Part shown: positions 52,498 to 61,232 of the stretch, one piece after another
Position numbering within the stretch: the first letter of the stretch is position 1
Layout: every line of letters starts with the position of its first letter
Assembly: GCF_003846185.1 (NCBI RefSeq)
Contig: NZ_ML123034.1
Coordinates: forward strand, 5,255,681 to 5,319,680
DNA from: Streptomyces sp. ADI96-02
GTDB lineage: Bacteria; Actinomycetota; Actinomycetes; Streptomycetales; Streptomycetaceae
Direction: 5' to 3'
Length of the DNA stretch: 64,000 bases
Made by a program: the position numbers and the translations under genes
Notes under the pieces: model-generated
The model's input: the letters and a program-made list of their open reading frames with translations, nothing else
Told to the model about the DNA's origin: nothing
The model's database searches: none

Positions 52498-53028
52498 TCA
52501 GGCGCGGAGCAGTGAGGCGTGGATGCGGGCGATGGCCCGCAGCACCTCGTCGCGGTTCTTGGCCTGCTTCATCCATGCGGGCAGGCGGGCCACCACAGTC
52601 ATCTTCCGGCCGTGGTCGTGCCAGGGAATCCCTTCACGCAGCGGCGCCTGCACGAATCTCCTGATCAGGTCAAGGTGTTCCAGGTTGTAGGCCCATACCC
52701 ACCCGTGCCGGGTCTCGGTCTGCAACCACAGACGGACGCCGAAGTACGGGTCCGTGGCCGGCGCGCCCCGGTCCCGGTGCAGGGCCACACCTCCACGGCT
52801 CCATTCCTTCGCCGTCCCGCAGTTCCGGCAGACGAGACGCCTTGGTGCAAAGAGGTCCGGATCGTGCCCCCCGGCCGGCTCCGGTCCTGCCACGACGTGA
52901 GCGATCTTCTCGCAGCCGGGACAGCACACGAGGACCGACGCGAGGAAGTCGTACTTCGTGCTGCGCGGGTCCCGGAACCGATGGTGTGTGGAGATCGAAC
53001 TCATCAGACCAGTATGCGAGCCAAGCAC
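52498..53028 (-). CDS. Hypothetical zinc-ribbon-like protein
   Basis: 176 aa. The GTG at 53028 is preceded by TAGGAG at 6 bp, which supports it over an internal ATG at 53004. Two Cys pairs, CPGC near residue 37 and CRNC near 70, suggest a zinc ribbon. The C-terminal half (FGVRLWLQTETRHGWVWAYNLEHLDLIRRFV) is conserved-looking but I cannot name the family. It is convergent with the transposase (24 bp between stops) and divergent from the UvrA-like gene with only 33 bp between starts. Confidence 0.65.
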   Translation of the reverse strand: MLGSHTGLMSSISTHHRFRDPRSTKYDFLASVLVCCPGCEKIAHVVAGPEPAGGHDPDLFAPRRLVCRNCGTAKEWSRGGVALHRDRGAPATDPYFGVRLWLQTETRHGWVWAYNLEHLDLIRRFVQAPLREGIPWHDHGRKMTVVARLPAWMKQAKNRDEVLRAIARIHASLLRA

Positions 53029-53061
53029 CGAAGACTCCTACGGGATAAATCTCAAGCTGAA

Positions 53062-55344
53062 ATGACTGAAGCAGAGCGCAACGAGAACAGTGCGCGGTAC
53101 ATCCGCATCGAGGGTGGGCGCGAGCACAACCTGAAGGACGTGTCGCTGCGTATTCCGAAGAACCGGATCACGGTGTTCACCGGCGTCTCCGGGTCGGGAA
53201 AGTCGTCGATCGTCTTCGACACCCTGGCCGTGGAGGCGCAGCGGCAACTCAACAGCACGTACGACTGGTTCATCCGCAACCAGTTGCCGAAATACCAGCG
53301 CCCCCACGCGGACGTCATCGAGAACCTGACCGCTCCGGTGGTCGTCGACCAGAAGCCGGTCGGGGGCAACGCGCGGTCGACGGTGGGCACGATGACCGAC
53401 CTCTACTCGTCGCTGCGGGTGCTGTTCTCGCGTCTGGGCACCCCGTACAACCCGGCCTCGGTCTACTCCTTCAACAACCCCTACGGGATGTGCCCGGAGT
53501 GCGAGGGTCTCGGCCGGACGCGGCGGGTGGACGTCGACCGCCTCCTCGACCGGACGAAGTCGCTCGACGAGGGCGCCATCCAGTTGAGCACGCACAAGCC
53601 CGGTGCGATGGATTGGCAGATATACGGGAAGTCCGGGCACTTCGACACCGCGAAGAAGCTGAGCGACTACACCGGGGCCGAGTGGGAGATGCTCCTGTAC
53701 GGCAGCGGCGGCAAGGTGAAGGTGTCCTCGGCCAACACCGCCGTGGCCCTCAACTACGAGGGGGTCGTCGCCCGTTTCGCCCGGACCAACCTCAAGCGCG
53801 ACCTCAGCTCGCTCAGCGAGCGAGGCCGGGCCAACATCGAGCGGTTCATCACGCTGGGGGAGTGCACGGGGTGCGGCGGCACCCGGCTCAACCCCACCGC
53901 GCTCGCCACGACCATCGCAGGGCGCACCATCGCGGACTGGACGCGGATGGAGATCAGCGACCTGATCAAGCTCCTCGACGGGATCGACGGCCCGGTCGCC
54001 GGCCCGATCGCGGCGGGGATTCGCACCGCCTTCGAGCGGATCGAGGGCATCGGCCTCGGCTACCTCTCGCTGGACCGGGAGACGCTGTCGCTCTCCGGCG
54101 GCGAGGCCCAGCGGCTGAAGACCGTGAGCCACTTGAGCAGCAGCCTGGTCGGGATGACGTTCATCTTCGACGAGCCCAGCACGGGCCTGCACCCGCGTGA
54201 TGTGGGCCGTCTCAACGGGCTGCTGCGGGAGTTGCGGGACATGGGCAACACGGTGATCGTGGTGGAGCACGATCCGGACGTCATCGAGATCGCCGACCAC
54301 GTGGTCGATGTGGGCCCCGGGGCCGGCGTGCACGGCGGGAAGATCGTCTTCGAGGGCACTTTCCCGGAGCTGAGGAAGGCCGACACGCTCACCGCCGTCT
54401 GCCTGCGCCGGACCGCCGACGTGAAGGCCGACGTGCGCCGCCCGACGGGGAAGCTCGCGGTGAAGAACGCCGATCTGCACAACCTCCGCGATGTCTCGGT
54501 CACCATCCCCACCGGGGTCCTCACCGCGGTCACCGGGGTGGCCGGCTCCGGGAAGAGCTCGCTGATCACCGGGGCGTTCCTGGACGCCCACCCGGACGCG
54601 ATCCTGGTCGACCAGACGGCCATCAGGGCGTCCTCACGGTCCACGCCCGCCAGCCACCTCGACGCGATGGACGTCATCCGCAAGCTCTTCGCCAAGGCCA
54701 ACGGCGTGCCGGTGAGCCTGTTCAGCTTCAACTCGGCGGGTGCCTGCGACGAGTGCAACGGCCGTGGCGAACTCGTCGTGGAACTCGCCTACATGGACCC
54801 CGTACGGACCCGGTGCGAGGCATGTGAGGGGCGCCGGTTCAAGGAGGAGGTCCTGGCGTACGAACTGCGCGGCAAGTCCGTCGCCGACGTGCTCGACCTG
54901 TCCGCCGAGAGCGCCATCGAGTTCTTCACCGAACGCGAGGTCAGCGACAAGCTGACCGGCCTGACCGACGTCGGCCTCGGCTACCTCACCCTCGGGCAGC
55001 CCCTGAGTACCCTGTCCGGCGGCGAGCGCCAGCGCCTCAAACTCGCGGGTCGGCTGCACGGCTCCCGTTCCGTCTACGTCCTCGACGAGCCGACGACGGG
55101 CCTGCACATGTCCGACGTCGACACCATCGTCGGGCTGATGAACGGGCTGGTGGACCAGGGCAACACGGTCATCGTCATCGAGCACAACCTGGACGTGGTG
55201 CGGCAGGCCGACTGGGTGATCGACCTCGGCCCCGGCGGTGGCAAGCACGGCGGCCGGGTCGTCTTCAGCGGTACGCCGAAGGAGCTGTTGGCCGCGGAGG
55301 GCACCGCCACCGGTGCGCACCTCCGCCGCTACCGGACCGCCTGA
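53062..55344 (+). CDS. UvrA-like ABC ATPase, DrrC-type drug-resistance protein
   Basis: 760 aa from the ATG at 53062, matching the roughly 760-residue DrrC class and about 200 shorter than housekeeping UvrA. Two ABC modules: Walker A GVSGSGKS at 41-48 with signature LSGGEAQRLK, and GVAGSGKSS with LSGGERQRLK. UvrA-type zinc motifs (CPECEG, CTGCGG, CDECNG, CEACEG) are kept. DrrC-like proteins displace intercalators or adducts from DNA. The ribosome site is poor; an in-frame ATG at 53014 overlaps the divergent gene. Fits self-resistance to a DNA-binding product. Confidence 0.92.
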   Translation: MTEAERNENSARYIRIEGGREHNLKDVSLRIPKNRITVFTGVSGSGKSSIVFDTLAVEAQRQLNSTYDWFIRNQLPKYQRPHADVIENLTAPVVVDQKPVGGNARSTVGTMTDLYSSLRVLFSRLGTPYNPASVYSFNNPYGMCPECEGLGRTRRVDVDRLLDRTKSLDEGAIQLSTHKPGAMDWQIYGKSGHFDTAKKLSDYTGAEWEMLLYGSGGKVKVSSANTAVALNYEGVVARFARTNLKRDLSSLSERGRANIERFITLGECTGCGGTRLNPTALATTIAGRTIADWTRMEISDLIKLLDGIDGPVAGPIAAGIRTAFERIEGIGLGYLSLDRETLSLSGGEAQRLKTVSHLSSSLVGMTFIFDEPSTGLHPRDVGRLNGLLRELRDMGNTVIVVEHDPDVIEIADHVVDVGPGAGVHGGKIVFEGTFPELRKADTLTAVCLRRTADVKADVRRPTGKLAVKNADLHNLRDVSVTIPTGVLTAVTGVAGSGKSSLITGAFLDAHPDAILVDQTAIRASSRSTPASHLDAMDVIRKLFAKANGVPVSLFSFNSAGACDECNGRGELVVELAYMDPVRTRCEACEGRRFKEEVLAYELRGKSVADVLDLSAESAIEFFTEREVSDKLTGLTDVGLGYLTLGQPLSTLSGGERQRLKLAGRLHGSRSVYVLDEPTTGLHMSDVDTIVGLMNGLVDQGNTVIVIEHNLDVVRQADWVIDLGPGGGKHGGRVVFSGTPKELLAAEGTATGAHLRRYRTA

Positions 55345-55615
55345 GCACCGCACGCGTGGACGTCTCCCTCGCCGCGTCCGGTGCTTCAAGGCGGTGGGCG
55401 CAGTGGGTCGGTCCGGGGCGAGGGGCAGGGCGGCCAGGCCGTCGGCGTCGAGGCGGTGCGGGCCGTGTCGACGTGATGGGTCAGTGCCGATCCTGTGCGA
55501 CGCGGTGCCGGTACGGCCGGAGCCGGTCGCGTCGAAGAGTCGGTGGGACCAGCGGGCGAGATCGCGGCGGTCGGACTCCGGCGCCCGTCCGGCAGCTAGC
55601 ACAGGAGAGCGTGCC
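55345..55615. other. Intergenic region after the resistance gene
   Basis: 271 bp with no convincing gene. It marks the right border of the polyketide cluster. Confidence 0.4.
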
Positions 55616-57793
55616 TCAGGAGGGCTGACCGGCGGCAGTCGGCGAGCCCTCGCCCAAGCTGTGTCGTGGGGCGAGAAACGGGCTGGGAGCCCCGTTCCAG
55701 GAGATCCGCAGCACCTCGCGGGCGCGGGTGCACGCGACGAACAGGAGGCCCAACTCGCCAAGCCGGTCTTCTCGGTGCTGCTGAGCGTCCACCTCCGCGG
55801 GGGTCAGAGCCGAGGCGAGAGGCACGACCCGCTCGCTCACACCGGCAACAGCGACATACCGGAACTCCAGCCCCTTCATCCGGTGCATGGTCCCGATTCC
55901 GACGCCGTCGCCGGATGCCCGAGCGGTGCCCATGAGCCGAACGGGCAGATCGGCGTCTTCGAGCGCCTGTGCGATCTCCTTGCCCAGCTGCAGGTATCGC
56001 ACGGCCACCCCGATCTCGCTCGGTTCCACACCGTCGGCCGTCCACCGGGCGATCTGCGCCGTGAGGTCAGAGATCTCCTCGGCCTTGCTGCTCGCCCCAC
56101 GGAGTTCGGGGTGTCCACCGTTCAGCACGGACCGGTACCCCGCCAGCGATTCGGTCCCGCCGTTCATGTCGTCCGGGCTCTCCCGGCCGAGCAGGGACGT
56201 CGACCAATGCAGGATCTCCTGTGTGGTGCGGTAGTTGATCCGCAGGCGATGGGACCTTCCGATCACGTTCACACCGAGGCTGCGCAGTGACACCTTGTTC
56301 CCGTAGATTCGCTGATGCGTGTCGCCGGCGATGAACAGGTCGTCGGGGCCGGGCGCGACCGATGCCCTCAGCAGGCGCCACTGCGCCGGATGAAGGTCCT
56401 GGGCCTCGTCGATCACGACATGGCGGAACGGGTGGTCCGTACGCGGCTCCAGCAGCCGGGCGGCCTCGTCGCACACCTGGATGAAGGTCCACTGCCCGGC
56501 CTGGCGCAATTCTCGGGTGAAGCCCTCGACGGCACGCCAGACCTGGGCCCGTCGCAGCGGGCTGAGTGCGGTGCCCCGGCCGCTGCGTGAGGCCTTGAGG
56601 TACGCCTCTGGGGAGCGCAGGTCCTGGGCCTGGATGACCTGTCGCCATTCCTGGTCGAGGAAGACGTCGCTGAGGTCGAGACCGAGCCTGCGGGCGACGG
56701 CGTTCCAGCGGGAGCCGATCTCCCTCTGGCTGGTGAGAATGGCCAGTGGGCCGCCTCTGTCCTCGCGTACGACCTGGTACGCGAGGGCGTCGACGTTGAC
56801 CACACGGATCTTGGCCCGCAGCGCCTTGTCCGGGATGAGCAGTTCCAGTCCTTGGCGCAGGTCGTCGGCGAGATTCCTGGTGTAGGTCGTGAGCAGCACC
56901 GATTCGTCGGGGGCGTCGTCCGGCAACTGCTGTGCCAGATGGAGCGCGCGGTGCAGGGCGACCACGGTCTTGCCCGTGCCGGGGCCGCCGGTCACCCGGG
57001 CAGGTCCGTTGTAGGAGGGGTGGTAGGCGATACGCCGCTGACTGGGATGCAGGAAGACCCGCCATGCGTCGAAGGGGCGGGACAGGACGTCCATCAGCTC
57101 CTCGGGGCCGGAGAGCACGGCGATGCGCCCATGCGAGCGGGCCATCGCGGCGGCGAGTTCGTCTCCGGCCGGCGTCTCCTGGGCCTCGGCGGCGGCGCGT
57201 TCGGCTTGAGCGGCCACGGATTCGCGCCAGACGTCCTCCGGCGTCAGACCCGCGGCCAGGCCGGCGAGGACGTCGTACTGCTGCTCGGGAAGGATCTTGC
57301 GGAGGGCGTCGAGATGGGCCTCCGTGCTGAGGTTCCGTACGAGGGGCAGCAGATCGGGATCGACACCGAGGCGGGTGAGCTCCTTGTCGGCGATGTCGGC
57401 GAAGAGCCGCACCTCCGCCATGCGCGGGGTGTGTTGTACGTCGGCGGTGGCCCGCTCCAGGGCGATGTCGTCACGTAATTCGATGCCTTGGGTCGCCGAG
57501 TTGACCGTCGCCCGGTGGCTCAAGGCCCAGGCGATGGCGTCATCGTGCGCCATGACCTTCAGGAGGAGGAAGCTGCCCCCGGAGTCCGGTGCGAGAACGA
57601 CGCCGCGCATGAACTTGTTGACACGCAGAGTACGGATCCGCGGGTCTCGGGGGTTCTCCAGCTTTTCGAGGTGAAGCCCGGCGTGGCGGTGCTCGCGGAA
57701 CTTGTCGAACACCTCGTGGACCCGCTTCTGTACGGGCTTCTCCAATCGGGCGAACTCCAGGAGAAAGTCCTTGTGAATCCCCAGCGTCGCCAT
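55616..57793 (-). CDS. RelE-like domain fused to UvrD-type (SF1) helicase
   Basis: 725 aa from the ATG at 57793. Residues about 1-95 (FLLEFARLEKPVQKRVHEVF, FREHRHAGLHLEKL, KVMAHDDAIAWA) look like a RelE/ParE-type toxin fold. Residues 260-725 form a complete SF1A helicase: Walker A GGPGTGKT at 269-276, VIDEAQDLHPAQW (motif II), FIAGDTHQRIYG (III), NYRTTQEILHW (IV), GTMHRMKGLEFRYVAV (V) and VACTRAREVL (VI). No nuclease motif is obvious. It is divergent by 103 bp from a GmrSD-type restriction enzyme, suggesting a defence role. Confidence 0.85.
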   Translation of the reverse strand: MATLGIHKDFLLEFARLEKPVQKRVHEVFDKFREHRHAGLHLEKLENPRDPRIRTLRVNKFMRGVVLAPDSGGSFLLLKVMAHDDAIAWALSHRATVNSATQGIELRDDIALERATADVQHTPRMAEVRLFADIADKELTRLGVDPDLLPLVRNLSTEAHLDALRKILPEQQYDVLAGLAAGLTPEDVWRESVAAQAERAAAEAQETPAGDELAAAMARSHGRIAVLSGPEELMDVLSRPFDAWRVFLHPSQRRIAYHPSYNGPARVTGGPGTGKTVVALHRALHLAQQLPDDAPDESVLLTTYTRNLADDLRQGLELLIPDKALRAKIRVVNVDALAYQVVREDRGGPLAILTSQREIGSRWNAVARRLGLDLSDVFLDQEWRQVIQAQDLRSPEAYLKASRSGRGTALSPLRRAQVWRAVEGFTRELRQAGQWTFIQVCDEAARLLEPRTDHPFRHVVIDEAQDLHPAQWRLLRASVAPGPDDLFIAGDTHQRIYGNKVSLRSLGVNVIGRSHRLRINYRTTQEILHWSTSLLGRESPDDMNGGTESLAGYRSVLNGGHPELRGASSKAEEISDLTAQIARWTADGVEPSEIGVAVRYLQLGKEIAQALEDADLPVRLMGTARASGDGVGIGTMHRMKGLEFRYVAVAGVSERVVPLASALTPAEVDAQQHREDRLGELGLLFVACTRAREVLRISWNGAPSPFLAPRHSLGEGSPTAAGQPS

Positions 57794-57896
57794 CTCTGCC
57801 CCCGGGTCGTACGCGTGTCGACGTTTCGACTCATCACCGTACGGTATGGGGCGACAATGGCTCATCGGTACCGAGGGTTTGGGGAGAGGACGGGGC

Positions 57897-60485
57897 GTGC
57901 ACGCTCAGGAGACCACGTTCAGCAAGCTGGTCCAAGGGGAGCAGCAGTTCCGGATTCCGCTCTACCAGCGTACCTACAGCTGGCAGCGCGACGAGCTGCA
58001 GCAGTTGTGGGACGACGTGCAGGAGCTGGTCGAGGACAGACAGGAAGGGCCGGCCGGCTCGGGCCACTTCCTCGGTTCGGTCGTGCTCGCGCCCGAGCGT
58101 GTCGCTGCGGGCGGGATGCGGCGTTGGCTCGTCGTCGATGGCCAGCAGCGGATGACCACCTTGATGCTCGCCTTCACCGCCCTGCGGGACCACCACCGGG
58201 ACCGGGGTTCGGTGAAGAAGGCCGCCCGTATCAACGACCTCGTCCTCGTCAACGCGTATCAGGACGGCCACGAAAGCTACAGGCTGCTGCCGACACAGGC
58301 GGACCGTGAGGCGTACACGGCTTGCGTGGACAGCCTTCCGAAGGCCGGCGGAGCCGGGAACGTGGGCGCTGCCTACCGCTTCTTCGTCGCGGCCCTGGCC
58401 GACGGAACGGAGAGCGGTGGTGAGGCGTGGGTGGACGCGGTCGAGTCCGTTCTCGGCGACTGCCTCTCGATCGTTGCGATCACTGCGGCCGAGGGTGACA
58501 ACGTCTACCGCATCTTCGAGTCCATCAACAACACCGGAGTGGGGCTCAGTCAGAGCGACCTGCTGCGCAACTACCTCTTCATGTGCTTGCCCACCAGAGG
58601 CGAGGACGTCTACCGCAAACGGTGGCTGCCCATGCAGGAGTTGCTCGGCCCCGTCCATCTGGAGCTGCTGGTGTGGCTGGACCTCGTCGTCGGAGGGAAC
58701 AACAGGGCCCGGCAGAGCGAGATCTACCGGGACCAGAAGAAGCGACTGGAGCCGCTGAGCGGGGACGAGGCGGCGCTGGAAGCCGAGATCGCCGGGTTCT
58801 CCCTGCGTGCGGACCGCCTCATGCGGATCCTGGAGCCCGAGCGGGAGATCGACCCCGGGCTGCGCGCGGCACTGGAGCGCCTGTCGCGTTGGGGCGGGCA
58901 GACCCACTACCCGCTGGCCCTGCGCCTCCTCGACCTCGTGGACGACGGCAGGACCACGGCCGCGGAAGCGGCGGCCACCCTCGCGTTCGCGGAGAGCTAT
59001 ATGGTGCGGCGGCTCTTCGCGGGCCTGTCCACGACCGGCAGCAACCGGGTGTTCATGGAGCTCCCCAAAGAACTGGACAAGGACGGCTCCCCGGCCGAAG
59101 CGGTACGTCGATTCCTTTCGCGCCCCCGTACGGGCGCCCGCGTATGGCCGAGCGACGACGCGGTCCGCAATGCCATCCGCACCCGGCCCTTCTACAAGAC
59201 CGGACGAGGCAACCAGCGCTTCCAGATCCTGCGCCGACTGGAGGAGAGCTACGGATCGAGCGAGCCTGTCGACTACGACAAGGCGCCGCTCACCGTCGAG
59301 CACGTGCTGCCCCAGAGCCCGGCCCAGCAGTGGTTCGACCTGCTGGCCGAAGAGGCAGAGGACGGCGAGAGCCCCCAGGAGATCCACAACCTGCTCGTGC
59401 ACACCCTCGGAAACCTCACGCTCTCCGGTGAGAACGCACGGCTCTCCAACCACCCCTTCCACCGCAAGCAGGAGCTGCTCGACTCCAGTGCGCTGCGGAT
59501 GAACCAGAAGATCGCCGCGCAGGAGCGCTGGGGCCGTACGGAGATCCTCGCCAGGGCTGAAGAACTGGCCGACCGGGCCGTGGGTCTGTGGCCCGGGCCT
59601 CTGGAAGGAGTCGCGCAGGCAGACGACGAGTGGGTCGGCTGGCGGGAGCTGAGGGACGTCTTGCGCGCTGTGCCGTCCGGCACCTGGACTTCGTACGGCG
59701 AGATCGCCGCACTGATCGGTACCAGCGCCATCGCCGTCGGCAACTACGTGGCAGCCAGGGCGGGCCTGCACTGCGCGTACCGCGTGCTGACCGCCGACGG
59801 CCGGATCGCGGGCGGATTCCGGTGGACCGACGACCGCTACTCCGGTGACCCCAGGCTCGTGCTGGAGGCCGAGGGGGTGGCCTTCGACGAGAACGGCCGA
59901 GCCTCGAAGGCCCACCGGCTGAGCAGCGCGGACCTGGCTGTACTGGTGGGCAGGGAGCTCCCGGAGGACGCTCCGCCGGGGTCGGCCGGATCGCAGATCG
60001 GCAGCGACGACGCCGGTACCCGCTTCGAGACGCTGCTGCGCGCGAACCAGAGACCCGAGGTCGTCGATGGCGTCCTGGCCGTACTCCGCTTCTGGGAGGA
60101 GCAGGGTGGTCATCAGGTTTACGGCAAGGCGGAGGAGACCAGTTGCTTCCCGACCGTGGAGGCGGGCGGGCCGGGCTCGCCGCGCCCCCTGTGGCCTATC
60201 GGTGTCTACCCGGTGAGCGGGACGGCCGAGGTCGTCTTCCAGTACCTCAAGCGTCGCCCGCCGTTCGACCACGAGCCTGTGCGCCGCGCCCTGTTGGAGC
60301 GGTTCAACGCCATCGACGGCATCGACCTCGCCGCGGCGAAGCTCGACCTGCGCCCCTCCTTTCCGCTTGAGGTGTTTGCCGGTCAGGGTGAGGAGATCCG
60401 CTCCGTACTGGAGTGGTTCATCCACGAGGTGGCCCTGGCTGAGGCTCGTCGGCCGATCGACGGCGACGGTTCGGCCGTGTTGTGA
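57897..60485 (+). CDS. GmrSD-like type IV restriction enzyme (DUF262-DUF1524) fused to an alkyltransferase-like domain
   Basis: 862 aa. The GTG at 57897 follows GGAGAGGA; an upstream ATG at 57846 lacks a ribosome site. DUF262 occupies about residues 1-350, starting with FSKLVQGEQQFRIPLYQR, with the NTPase-type VVDGQQRMTTLML near 80 and FESINNTGVGLS. DUF1524/HNH nuclease: VEHVLPQSPAQQW and HTLGNLTLSGENARLSN (about 465-530). An MGMT/ATL-like domain follows at about 580-650 (GTWTSYGEIAALIGTSAIAVGNY), with Ala in place of the acceptor Cys (HCAYRVL). A further C-terminal domain of about 200 aa has no name I can give. GmrSD proteins cleave DNA carrying modified cytosines. Confidence 0.9.
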   Translation: MHAQETTFSKLVQGEQQFRIPLYQRTYSWQRDELQQLWDDVQELVEDRQEGPAGSGHFLGSVVLAPERVAAGGMRRWLVVDGQQRMTTLMLAFTALRDHHRDRGSVKKAARINDLVLVNAYQDGHESYRLLPTQADREAYTACVDSLPKAGGAGNVGAAYRFFVAALADGTESGGEAWVDAVESVLGDCLSIVAITAAEGDNVYRIFESINNTGVGLSQSDLLRNYLFMCLPTRGEDVYRKRWLPMQELLGPVHLELLVWLDLVVGGNNRARQSEIYRDQKKRLEPLSGDEAALEAEIAGFSLRADRLMRILEPEREIDPGLRAALERLSRWGGQTHYPLALRLLDLVDDGRTTAAEAAATLAFAESYMVRRLFAGLSTTGSNRVFMELPKELDKDGSPAEAVRRFLSRPRTGARVWPSDDAVRNAIRTRPFYKTGRGNQRFQILRRLEESYGSSEPVDYDKAPLTVEHVLPQSPAQQWFDLLAEEAEDGESPQEIHNLLVHTLGNLTLSGENARLSNHPFHRKQELLDSSALRMNQKIAAQERWGRTEILARAEELADRAVGLWPGPLEGVAQADDEWVGWRELRDVLRAVPSGTWTSYGEIAALIGTSAIAVGNYVAARAGLHCAYRVLTADGRIAGGFRWTDDRYSGDPRLVLEAEGVAFDENGRASKAHRLSSADLAVLVGRELPEDAPPGSAGSQIGSDDAGTRFETLLRANQRPEVVDGVLAVLRFWEEQGGHQVYGKAEETSCFPTVEAGGPGSPRPLWPIGVYPVSGTAEVVFQYLKRRPPFDHEPVRRALLERFNAIDGIDLAAAKLDLRPSFPLEVFAGQGEEIRSVLEWFIHEVALAEARRPIDGDGSAVL

Positions 60486-60705
60486 CCGAATCAGAGGTCG
60501 GCCCGTCCCATGACCGGGCCGGATCCGACTCTCACCGGAGGATCATTGCTCGGCAGTCCGCCCGGCAGTGACCGGTGCGACGTCCGGCAAGGACCTGATC
60601 CGGTCCGGGACTACGAGGAGCCGGAGCCCGATGTCCGATCGCTCCGGACAACGGTAGTCGAATCCGGGTGCGACGGCTTCGCTGATCAGGCCGTGGTCGC
60701 CGGCG

Positions 60706-61192
60706 GTGAGGTGGGACGGCAGCCACGCGCCCCTGCTCGTCTTCGGAGTGACGGGCCGAACCAGCATGTCCGTCCGGGAGTTCTCGGCCCTGAGACGTCC
60801 CGTCTACCTGGGCAGCGTCAGCAGCCGGGAGATCGAGTTCGACCTCCCGGCCCTGGACGCTCTCTGCTCGCGGGAGACGACGGTCCGCCCGTCGGAGGGT
60901 GCAGTCTCCCGCTCACACGTACCGGCTTCCCGGTGGCGTGGAGGTCACCGTGCTGGCCGGTGGGCGGCCCGTCGACTTCTACGAGACGGACAGCATCAGC
61001 AACCTCCACTCCGACCTGGTCTACGCCGGCATGCTCACCGGCGCCTGCGCCGTGGCCGCCGGTACCGCTCCGCCCGGCCTCGATCCCGCCTGGGCCGACT
61101 CGGTCCGGTAGTAGTCCGGGCTGCTCCAGGACTACTACCGGCGCTACGGCCCTCCCGCCCCGCCTCCGCGGGACGGTGCGGGCGAGCCCTGA
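60706..61192 (+). pseudogene. Decayed hypothetical gene (frameshift plus two amber codons)
   Basis: Coding-like sequence starts at GTG 60706 (LLVFGVTGRTSMSVREFSAL...FDLPALDALCSRETTVRPSEGAV). At about 60895 the coding pattern jumps to the +1 frame (AHTYRLPGGVEVTVLAGG...SNLHSDLVYAGMLTGACAVAAG). That frame meets TAG-TAG at 61109-61114 and continues coherently after it (SGLLQDYYRRYGPPAPPPRDG) to TGA at 61190. A single protein of about 160 aa was probably disrupted. The family is unknown to me. Confidence 0.6.
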
Positions 61193-61232
61193 GGCGGCCG
61201 GGGTTCCGCGGGGCGCTGTGCCGGTGCCGTGG

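Noticed and set aside
2167..55344. Assignment to the trioxacarcin/LL-D49194 class
   Set aside because: The paired AlkZ-like genes and branched starter would fit, but the window has aminosugar genes and lacks the ThDP-dependent two-carbon branching genes expected for a gamma-octose.
55345..55615. Possible decayed gene on the minus strand downstream of the UvrA-like gene
   Set aside because: The frame has a few coding-like stretches, but no start, motif or consistent third-position GC.
57834..60425. 863-codon minus-strand frame
   Set aside because: Antisense shadow of the GmrSD-like gene, which has clear DUF262 and HNH motifs.
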